Positions 1-5,054 of a stretch of 6,529 nucleotides of DNA are shown in pieces (the stretch's first letter is position 1; each line of letters opens with the position of its first letter). The stretch comes from JBBSJT01 sp041691015 (GTDB lineage: Bacteria > Chlamydiota > Chlamydiia > Chlamydiales > Parachlamydiaceae). Made by a program: the position numbers and the translations under genes. The stretch lies in NCBI GenBank assembly GCA_041691015.1, contig JBEPVN010000106.1:1-6529 (forward strand), given 5' to 3'. The notes under the pieces were generated by a model, which saw only the letters and a list, made by a program, of their open reading frames with translations, searched no databases and was not told where the DNA came from.

Positions 1-31
1 ACATTCGTGGCTCATCCTATAATTTAATCTA

Positions 32-55
32 CCACACGCTTACGCGTGTGGCTAC
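32..55 (-). repeat. REP-like hairpin with GTAG head
   Basis: On the minus strand the tetranucleotide GTAG (55-52) is followed at once by a perfect 8 bp stem, CCACACGC (51-44), loop GTAA (43-40), GCGTGTGG (39-32). A GTAG box 5' of a hairpin is the layout of bacterial REP elements, which are mobilised by REP-associated tyrosine transposases (RAYTs). Only one clear copy is in the window, so repetitiveness in the genome is inferred. It could also be a simple stem-loop of other origin. Confidence 0.4.
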
Positions 56-196
56 CTGCTTTTACCGCTTCGCGGCAAATTAAAAAGATTATCACGAAGG
101 CTTAGCACCATTTAGACAAGATTTTATATCAAAGATACTTGGCTTGATGCCATGACGCGGTAGCGGCGGATTTTCTGCAACATACTAAACAAATTC

Positions 197-237
197 CTTA
201 AGTTGATGACATTGCTGTCAAGCTAAGACCCCTTATA
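197..237 (-). repeat. TAAGGGGTC...GCTTGACA motif with stem-loop, left copy
   Basis: Reading the minus strand, TAAGGGGTC (about 235-227) is followed by TTA and GCTTGACA, then by a TGTCA half paired with TGACA across loop TTGC (207-220). The window's right end carries TAAGGGGTC-AG-GCTT on the plus strand (6515-6529), so the two motifs face each other as inverted copies around the five genes. I recognise the motif as resembling sequence found beside transposase genes, but I cannot name the element. Confidence 0.35.
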
Positions 238-248
238 CTGTGAATAAT

Positions 249-268
249 CCCCCAGCTTAAGCAGGGGG
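249..268 (-). repeat. Right-end-type hairpin of the IS200/IS605 relic
   Basis: A 5 bp CCCCC/GGGGG stem (249-253 with 264-268) is followed by one A-A (T-T on the minus strand) mismatch and a GC/GC pair around loop TTAA. On the minus strand it is preceded by GGGAGAAGC and followed by ATTATTCAC, the usual surroundings of an IS605-type right end. It lacks a U-tract on the minus strand, so an intrinsic terminator is less likely. Confidence 0.55.
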
Positions 269-314
269 CTTCTCCCAATCTCAGTTTTCACCGGTGGTTG
301 GGTTCCTGCATTGA

Positions 315-336
315 GACTATGCAAAATTACATAGTC
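315..336. repeat. Internal 7 bp perfect hairpin in the relic
   Basis: GACTATG (315-321) pairs perfectly with CATAGTC (330-336) across an 8-base AT-rich loop. It sits between the two end hairpins of the IS200/IS605-like relic. It may be part of a structured RNA such as a degenerate guide RNA 3' region. The structural role is inferred only from the inverted repeat. Confidence 0.4.
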
Positions 337-474
337 AGGGGCTTTTAGGGATTGAATACCCAAGCTATCTATTCCGAGAGCTAAGACACAGTAGTGATTT
401 GTTTAGAAGAACTTGTTTCAGAGTGATTCGCCAACACTACGTAAGAACATATTAGAATTGAACAATTAATGCAA

Positions 475-519
475 GGCGGATTTCATCCTAATGCTAAAGC
501 ATTAGGTTTTCATCCGTCC
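475..519. repeat. Left-end-type hairpin 3' of proS, possible terminator
   Basis: A perfect 8 bp stem CCTAATGC/GCATTAGG (487-494 with 499-506) has loop TAAA. An outer GGCGGAT (475-481) can pair with ATCCG-T-CC (512-519) with one bulged T, across TTCAT and TTTTC internal loops. The hairpin lies 26 bp beyond the proS stop codon. On the minus strand it is followed by ATGAAATCC and not a T-run, so it fits an IS200/IS605 left-end hairpin better than a terminator for proS. It may still slow transcription or protect the 3' end of the mRNA. Confidence 0.5.
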
Positions 520-532
520 AATTGATAAAAAG

Positions 533-2065
533 CTAATAGGATTTGGCGAAGACTGCATCCAAGGTGGCTTTTTTCCCTGTCAATATACACGTTCCATTTG
601 TTCCGCTTTGCTTCAAAGGCAGACAGCGAATGGTTACTTTGAGTTCATCCAAACACGCCTCGCTTCCTGTTTCTCCACACCACTTGGCTATTACAAATCC
701 GGATTGTTTTTCTTCTCCCTCTTTTGAGCCAAAATAATTTTTTAGCTCATCGAAGGTCGTCACATCTTTTCGTGTTCTGCTCTCCAAAAATTGTTTTGCT
801 TCAGCATAATAATTTTGTTGGATTTCTTCTAAAAGATTTCCGATTTGAGTTGTAATTTCGTCTTTTCCAACTTTTAATTTCTCTTTATGAGCTTTATCGC
901 GTCTTGCAACCATCATGGAATTGGCTTCCATATCGCGAGGACCAACTTCAATTCTTACAGGCACACCTTTTTTGATCCATTCCCATGTTTTATCTCCGCC
1001 TCTTTTATCGCGCTTATCCACTATGACAGAAATCGGACTGCCATAAAATTGTACGGATCTAAGTTCTTTTGCAATGCTTTCTGCGTAGGCAAAAATTTCT
1101 TTTTCCTGCTCAGGCTTTGGCACAACAGGGACGATCACAACTTGAGCTGTCGCTATACGAGGAGGCAGCCTTAAACCGTCATCATCGCTGTGGCACATGA
1201 TAAGCCCTCCAATCATTCTTGTCGTGACTCCCCACGATGTTGTATAGCCATATTCCACCTTGCCATCTTGCGTTGTGAACTTAATTTCGGAGGCTTTAGC
1301 AAAATTTTGACCCAAGTAGTGCGATGTTCCCATTTGCAAAGCTTTCCCGTCCTGCATCATACCTTCCATCGTAAAAGTGCTGACGGCGCCAGGAAAACGC
1401 TCTCCTTCTGATTTTTCACCGACAATAACTGGAATAGCCAATACATTTTCGAGAAACTCCCGATACATTTCAAGGATAGTCATTGTTTCTTCTATCGCTT
1501 CTTTTTCTGTAGCATGAACAGTATGCCCCTCCTGCCAAAGAAACTCTGTTGTCCTTAAAAAAATACGCGGTCTCATTTCCCATCTGACAACATTTGCCCA
1601 TTGGTTAATGAGCAAGGGCAGATCGCGATAAGATTCCACCCATCTTGAAAAAGACTCTCCTATAATCGTTTCAGAAGTCGGACGTACAATTAACGGCTCT
1701 TCAAGCTCACCTGTCGGAATAAGGCGGCCATTTTTTTCTTCAAGCCTGTGATGTGTGATGACGGCGCATTCTTTTGCAAACCCTTCAACGTGCTTCGCTT
1801 CTTTCTCAAGGTAGCTTAAGGGAATAAAAAGCGGAAAATAGGCATTTTGATGCCCTGTTGCTTTGATACGCTGATCGAGCTGTTTTTGCATGTTTTCCCA
1901 AATACCGTAACCCCAGGGCTTTATCACCATGCAGCCTCGTACCGGAGAATTTTCAGCCATATCGGCAGATTTTATGACCTGCTGAAACCATTCAGGATAA
2001 TCTTCTTTTCGTGTGGGCGTAATCGCAGTTTTTTCTTGTGTATTTTTATTTTGAATATTCGACAT
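533..2065 (-). CDS. proS: Prolyl-tRNA synthetase, archaeal/eukaryotic-like type
   Basis: ProRS attaches proline to tRNA-Pro in the cytoplasm using ATP. The 510-residue product has the class II catalytic core: the RPTSE loop at residues 128-132, motif 2 from VVRWEMR through FLRTTEF (159-175, with R161, E163 and R170) and motif 3 GLRLPPR at 297-303. An anticodon-binding domain follows at about 307-405. The last 80 residues form the extra C-terminal domain ending FAKSY, where a terminal Tyr is typical of this short ProRS type, which lacks the bacterial editing insertion. Cysteines 463, 471, 481 and 493 are present, but the expected last zinc ligand is Thr496, so the zinc site is incomplete or lost. 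The N-terminal 15 or so residues are a polar extension. The ATG lies inside the 3' end of pabC (20 bp overlap), with AAAGGG 12 bases upstream. It is the last gene of the minus-strand cluster. Confidence 0.97.
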   Translation of the reverse strand: MSNIQNKNTQEKTAITPTRKEDYPEWFQQVIKSADMAENSPVRGCMVIKPWGYGIWENMQKQLDQRIKATGHQNAYFPLFIPLSYLEKEAKHVEGFAKECAVITHHRLEEKNGRLIPTGELEEPLIVRPTSETIIGESFSRWVESYRDLPLLINQWANVVRWEMRPRIFLRTTEFLWQEGHTVHATEKEAIEETMTILEMYREFLENVLAIPVIVGEKSEGERFPGAVSTFTMEGMMQDGKALQMGTSHYLGQNFAKASEIKFTTQDGKVEYGYTTSWGVTTRMIGGLIMCHSDDDGLRLPPRIATAQVVIVPVVPKPEQEKEIFAYAESIAKELRSVQFYGSPISVIVDKRDKRGGDKTWEWIKKGVPVRIEVGPRDMEANSMMVARRDKAHKEKLKVGKDEITTQIGNLLEEIQQNYYAEAKQFLESRTRKDVTTFDELKNYFGSKEGEEKQSGFVIAKWCGETGSEACLDELKVTIRCLPLKQSGTNGTCILTGKKATLDAVFAKSY

Positions 2066-2861
2066 GTTTAAAAATTTCCCTTTCTAATTTAACGTCCCGA
2101 TGAAATCTTTTCTCATCGATTGCAACAACAGGTACAACCCCTTTGATTGCATTACAAATAAATATTTGGCTTTTATCAGATATATTTTCTAATTTTTCTT
2201 TTACGTAATGGACTTTAAAATTTGAATTTCTTAAAACATCGGCAAAGTAGGTCAGCGTAATTCCATTAAGTAATTCCAAAGAGGGGTCAGGAATAAAAAT
2301 ATCCAAATCCAAACGCCAAAAAATATTTGAATATGCAGTTTCGGTAATATACCCTTGAGCTGATAAAACAATTGCATCATCAAAGCCTTGGAGAACAGCA
2401 TAATCTGAAATCATTAACCGGTCAAGATAAGATAAGGTTTTTAATTTGGAAGAGGGCCTGCATACCAAATTGGGATAAAGCGTCAGTCGTGCTTCTTCCA
2501 AGGGTTTATCAGAAACAAGAGAGAGGGTCATGAGCAATTTTCCATGAGCTCTTGTCTTAAGAAGCAATTCAGGGCTGTTTCCGCCTGTAATGATAATTTT
2601 TAATCTGTAAATGCCTTTTTGCGCATGATTTTTTAAAATAAGTTCTTGAATACTTTTTAGCCGAATTTCAGGGAAAATAATACGAAGCTCATTGCATTGC
2701 TCTTTTAGACGCGTGAGATGTTCTTGAAAAAAAAGGAGATAGCCATCTTTAATTTTGATTGTGGTAAAAACTGCATCGCCAAACAAAAAGCCCCTATCAG
2801 AAATCGTGATACAAGGCTCATTTTCCGGAATAAATTTATCGTTACAAAAAACAAACTGCAT
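2046..2861 (-). CDS. pabC: 4-amino-4-deoxychorismate lyase (class IV aminotransferase fold)
   Basis: PabC is a PLP enzyme that splits aminodeoxychorismate into p-aminobenzoate and pyruvate, the last step of PABA supply for folate. The 271-residue product has the class IV pattern throughout: SDRGFLFGDAVFTT at 21-34, HLTRL at 48-52, Arg86 in YRLKI, the probable PLP lysine Lys141 in LKTLSY, GYITETAYSNIFWR at 170-183, NGIT at 199-202 and ICNAIKGVVPVVAID at 235-249. The FTT, NIFWR and ICNA segments resemble E. coli PabC more than branched-chain or D-amino acid aminotransferases, and pabB in the same cluster supports this. A transaminase of the same fold remains the alternative. The ATG directly follows the TAA of the preceding gene with no base between and no visible Shine-Dalgarno, so translation probably depends on coupling. 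The 3' end overlaps proS by 20 bp. Confidence 0.88.
   Translation of the reverse strand: MQFVFCNDKFIPENEPCITISDRGFLFGDAVFTTIKIKDGYLLFFQEHLTRLKEQCNELRIIFPEIRLKSIQELILKNHAQKGIYRLKIIITGGNSPELLLKTRAHGKLLMTLSLVSDKPLEEARLTLYPNLVCRPSSKLKTLSYLDRLMISDYAVLQGFDDAIVLSAQGYITETAYSNIFWRLDLDIFIPDPSLELLNGITLTYFADVLRNSNFKVHYVKEKLENISDKSQIFICNAIKGVVPVVAIDEKRFHRDVKLEREIFKHVEYSK
2078..2083 (-). promoter_or_regulatory. Ribosome binding site of proS, inside pabC
   Basis: AAAGGG on the minus strand lies 12 bases before the proS ATG, a rather long spacing. It sits within the final codons of pabC, so ribosomes finishing pabC pass over the proS start and the two genes are probably translationally coupled. Confidence 0.45.
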
Positions 2862-3812
2862 TTAAGAAGACAGTTTATAATTTAAATCTTCAAGTTTCTT
2901 TTCCAAATTTTCAAATTTCGTTGTATTTTCACTGTCTCTTTTCACATCAGCTTCCATTTTATCTTCCATTTTTGACAGCTCTGCAATGCTCTTTTTAAGC
3001 TCAATGCATGTATTATTAAGATCCTCATAGACCTTTAATAAAAAATTAAATTGCGCATGCTCTTCATTTACAACTTTGGAATATCCATTTAAGAGCTGCG
3101 ATAATTCTAACTTTTCCACTTTAAGATTTTTAATTTCCGTGTCTAATTTTTGATTGTTGTCTTGAAAAAGACTAAAAACAACTTTTGAAGATTTAATATT
3201 GCTCTTCATTCTTTTTGACATATCAATCATGGAGACAACAACAGCTTTAGCATCTCCCAAAGCTTGTTCTACTTTTGTAAATTCAACTTTTAATAGATTT
3301 AATTCATCAACTGTAGATTTAAACTCATCTGATAATTTTATATTGCTAGATTTGTTTTCTTCAAGCGCTTTTTTTAAAAGTTCTATTTTTTCATAAGCAA
3401 GAACTAATGTTTTGTCGACCTGATCATTTTCCTTATCATAACTTATCACATTTTTTTTTACTTCTTCTTCAATTTCAGAGGCGTCCACATTAGCTTTTGT
3501 CTGTTTTTCCACATTCTGTTCGAACGACCACTCCGGCATGATGTGGTAATAGCAACCGCAGGCAAAAAGAGAACCAAGAACAACAAACACGTCAAAAGCA
3601 ATATTTGCCACATTCACCCCTTTCAATACAGCAGCAGTTGTACCGGCAGCAACAGTTACAACTGGCTGCCCAAAGGCTGTCGCAAGTCCAAAACCTGCAC
3701 CGCCAAGTGCCATACAACCAAGAACCGGAATGGGAGAAAGAATCACGAATTTTTCAGCCCTATCAAAACATGATGGGACAAATGCTCTATCAGCTATCGG
3801 TGCAGGATCCAT
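2862..3812 (-). CDS. Bilobed-membrane coiled-coil protein, Inc-like candidate
   Basis: I do not recognise a family for this 316-residue protein. After about 20 polar residues there is a long hydrophobic region in two lobes: about 22-48 (rich in Gly, Ala, Leu) and about 50-89 (Val/Ala-rich, ending FACGCYYH). The two lobes are joined by a short GQP turn, which would place both ends on the same side of the membrane. From about residue 95 to the end the chain is charged and heptad-like (for example EKIELLKKALEEN at 141-153 and FENLEKKLEDLNYKL at 300-314), so a long coiled coil is expected. There is no cleavable signal peptide and no catalytic motif. A bilobed hydrophobic domain plus coiled coil is the hallmark of chlamydial inclusion membrane proteins; this is an architectural resemblance, not homology shown here. 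AGGAG lies 9 bases before the ATG. It follows a second protein of the same design and abuts pabC. Confidence 0.85.
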   Translation of the reverse strand: MDPAPIADRAFVPSCFDRAEKFVILSPIPVLGCMALGGAGFGLATAFGQPVVTVAAGTTAAVLKGVNVANIAFDVFVVLGSLFACGCYYHIMPEWSFEQNVEKQTKANVDASEIEEEVKKNVISYDKENDQVDKTLVLAYEKIELLKKALEENKSSNIKLSDEFKSTVDELNLLKVEFTKVEQALGDAKAVVVSMIDMSKRMKSNIKSSKVVFSLFQDNNQKLDTEIKNLKVEKLELSQLLNGYSKVVNEEHAQFNFLLKVYEDLNNTCIELKKSIAELSKMEDKMEADVKRDSENTTKFENLEKKLEDLNYKLSS

Positions 3813-3821
3813 ATTTTAACG

Positions 3822-3826
3822 CTCCT
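3822..3826 (-). promoter_or_regulatory. Strong ribosome binding site for the 316-residue gene
   Basis: AGGAG on the minus strand sits 9 bases before the ATG at 3812-3810. It is the best Shine-Dalgarno in the window and fixes the start of the gene. Confidence 0.7.
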
Positions 3827-3849
3827 AAAAATAATTAATCGTTGCTACT

Positions 3850-3917
3850 TTAATCGCTCGTTGTTTCTACGCTACTTGAAGTAGTACCAGCTTCTGAACT
3901 TGTCTCAGCTGTCCCCC
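3850..3917 (-). other. Out-of-frame Ser/Thr-rich tail after the G5 run
   Basis: The gene at 3905-4993 reads GAG-GGG-GAC-AGC-TGA at its end. If one G of the five-G run (3917-3913) is skipped or missing, translation avoids the TGA and continues through GTA and then ETSSEAGTTSSSVETTSD to a TAA at 3852-3850. This tail is rich in Ser, Thr and Glu and has no internal stop. It would shrink the gap to the next gene from 92 to 37 bp, leaving just room for its ribosome binding site. It may mark phase variation by slippage, a recent frameshift mutation, or an assembly error. The existing TGA-ended form may also simply be correct. Confidence 0.5.
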
Positions 3918-4993
3918 TCAGAACTGTTACCTTCATTATACTTTTTGCTTATCACATCTAAGCTTTGTGCCATAGAAGAAGGTAAAAAGGGATGTGACTG
4001 TGTGCGTTGTTTTGCAGGCTTTTTGTGAGCTGACTTATCCGCATCAGATGATTTTAAATCATGAGAATCCATGATCTTTTGTAGATTTTCACATTGATCT
4101 TGAAGTTCTTCAGTTAAAATGACTTTTCGTTTATTCTCTTTTTTTATCTTTTTATGAAGGTCATTTAGTTGTTTAACTTCTGCTTTAAGTTCGTTTTTTC
4201 TCTTTGTCAAATCATTAATTTTGCTTTCTAATGTTTTGTTGGAATGTTTATGAGCTTCGAGATCTTTTGTTATGGATTTATTATTGGCTGCAAAGTCACT
4301 TACAATTTTTTTCTGCTCTTCTATTTGCTCTTTATATTTTTCAATATTAGCTTCTAATTTTGTAAGTTCTGCATCGCTTTCAACCAATTGATTTTTTTGG
4401 ATTTCAATAGTTTCTGTAAGGCTCTTTTTCTCGTTTTCCATTGCTGTGACTTGGAGCCTGACGCTTACTAGAGTTGTTTCAAGCTTTTGTCTTTCCTGCA
4501 TAACACTCTCAACTTGAGTCTTGGAAGTATTTTCCATTTCTTTCAGCTTTGTAGTTGCAGCTTCAGTTTCTTTTTTGTTTTCTTCAAACTGGAATTCTAA
4601 ATCAGAAAATTTCTTAAGATGTTCATCAAGCAGTTTATTTTGCATTTTCAAATCAATGGTATTTTTTTCAAAAGCATCAATAATTCCAGCATAATTATTA
4701 ATGTTATCTAATTGTTCCCGACTTAAGGACAATTTGCGGATGGAGTGCGCGTCTAGGGCTGTCACTAAAGTTATTACAAAACCCACAATTGCAGTATTTC
4801 TATCCCCTAATACTAGGGAGGCAATAGTTGCAATAGCACCGATTGCAGAAGTTGCGAGCGACACGTAAAATTCTATCGGTACTACTTTGTTACTTCCCAT
4901 ATTAGTTTTCGATACAGGTGCAAGCTGTGGTAACGGAATTCCTGCGCGCTTCAAAGCTGTTACTCCTTGAAGATTTAAATCACTTAAGTTCAT
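3905..4993 (-). CDS. Two-TM coiled-coil protein, IncA-like candidate
   Basis: This 362-residue protein has no family I can name. Residues 1-37 are mostly polar with a possible amphipathic stretch. Two membrane segments follow, about 38-62 (VPIEFYVSLATSAIG onward) and 67-82 (TAIVGFVITLVTAL), separated by only a GDRN turn, giving a hairpin with both termini on one side. From about 90 to 310 the chain is an almost unbroken Lys/Glu/Leu-rich coiled coil, for example KLEANIEKYKEQIEEQKK at 212-229. The last 50 residues are basic then Ser-rich (KKPAKQRTQSHPF at 324-336). This layout parallels chlamydial IncA-type proteins, which sit in the inclusion membrane and expose a coiled coil to the host cytosol. 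A bacterial inner-membrane tether is the plainer alternative. The ATG is preceded at 6 bases by AAAGG. The coding end at a G5 run may be frameshifted. Confidence 0.85.
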   Translation of the reverse strand: MNLSDLNLQGVTALKRAGIPLPQLAPVSKTNMGSNKVVPIEFYVSLATSAIGAIATIASLVLGDRNTAIVGFVITLVTALDAHSIRKLSLSREQLDNINNYAGIIDAFEKNTIDLKMQNKLLDEHLKKFSDLEFQFEENKKETEAATTKLKEMENTSKTQVESVMQERQKLETTLVSVRLQVTAMENEKKSLTETIEIQKNQLVESDAELTKLEANIEKYKEQIEEQKKIVSDFAANNKSITKDLEAHKHSNKTLESKINDLTKRKNELKAEVKQLNDLHKKIKKENKRKVILTEELQDQCENLQKIMDSHDLKSSDADKSAHKKPAKQRTQSHPFLPSSMAQSLDVISKKYNEGNSSEGDS

Positions 4994-4999
4994 TTTTTA

Positions 5000-5004
5000 C
5001 CTTT
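5000..5004 (-). promoter_or_regulatory. Ribosome binding site for the 362-residue gene
   Basis: AAAGG on the minus strand is 6 bases before the ATG at 4993-4991, in an A-rich leader. Spacing and context support this start; no other in-frame ATG occurs before residue 32. Confidence 0.55.
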
Positions 5005-5025
5005 TTTTGTTTAAATTTAATTTTA

Positions 5026-5054
5026 GTGATAATCCATTTTTTTATTTATGTCAA
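5026..5054 (-). promoter_or_regulatory. Candidate internal promoter upstream of the coiled-coil pair
   Basis: On the minus strand a perfect -35 box TTGACA (5054-5049) covers the last codons of pabB. It is separated by 17 bases from TATCAC (5031-5026), a 4/6 match to the -10 consensus. Transcription would begin near 5019, leaving a leader of about 25 bases that contains the AAAGG ribosome binding site. This would allow the two coiled-coil genes, pabC and proS to be expressed independently of pabB. The prediction is by eye, and AT-rich DNA gives chance matches. Confidence 0.4.

Larger units (their letters stand above)
1..239. other. Gene-free left flank with several small hairpins
   Basis: No credible coding frame is visible here on either strand. 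The stretch is rich in short inverted repeats: a perfect 8 bp stem at 32-51, a 4 bp stem CCGC-TTC-GCGG at 65-75, and a 5 bp stem TGACA-TTGC-TGTCA at 207-220. The first bases (1-11) read like the second half of another GCCAC/GTGGC hairpin cut by the window edge. The texture is that of a REP or mobile-element-rich intergenic region rather than a gene. No tRNA or rRNA is recognisable. Confidence 0.5.
240..525 (-). mobile_element. Transposase-less IS200/IS605-like relic (PATE/MITE-like)
   Basis: On the minus strand this segment starts with an end hairpin (506-487) flanked by GGATGAAAA and ATGAAATCC. It finishes with GAAGCCCCCTGCTTAAGC, the matching GGGGG and ATTATTCAC (about 275-240). Both patterns closely resemble the left and right ends of IS200/IS605 elements, whose right end is a G/C hairpin just before a TCA-type cleavage site. 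No tnpA (Y1 transposase) or full tnpB is present. A start-less open minus frame of about 57 codons ends at the TAG at 225-223 and could be decayed tnpB tail sequence, but I cannot match it. The right part could also resemble the 3' end of a TnpB guide RNA (omega RNA). The left boundary (TTTTAT|CAATTGG on the minus strand) lies only a few bases after the proS stop. Boundaries are approximate. Confidence 0.5.

Noticed and set aside
487..510. Intrinsic terminator for proS
   Set aside because: The stem is good, but the T-run follows it on the plus strand, not on the minus strand where proS is transcribed. The flanking GATGAAA sequences fit an IS200/IS605 end better.
1..532. CRISPR array
   Set aside because: Several hairpins are present, but there is no regularly spaced direct repeat.
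543..2071. Plus-strand open frames opposite proS (around 543-737, 887-1174, 1190-1411, 1847-2071)
   Set aside because: They lie antisense to a highly conserved enzyme gene, have no ribosome binding sites or recognisable domains, and look like shadows of the proS reading frame.
3199..3838. Plus-strand open frames opposite the 316-residue gene (3199-3396, 3543-3773, 3605-3838)
   Set aside because: The minus-strand gene has a clear ribosome binding site and a coherent membrane plus coiled-coil design; these frames are low-complexity antisense shadows.
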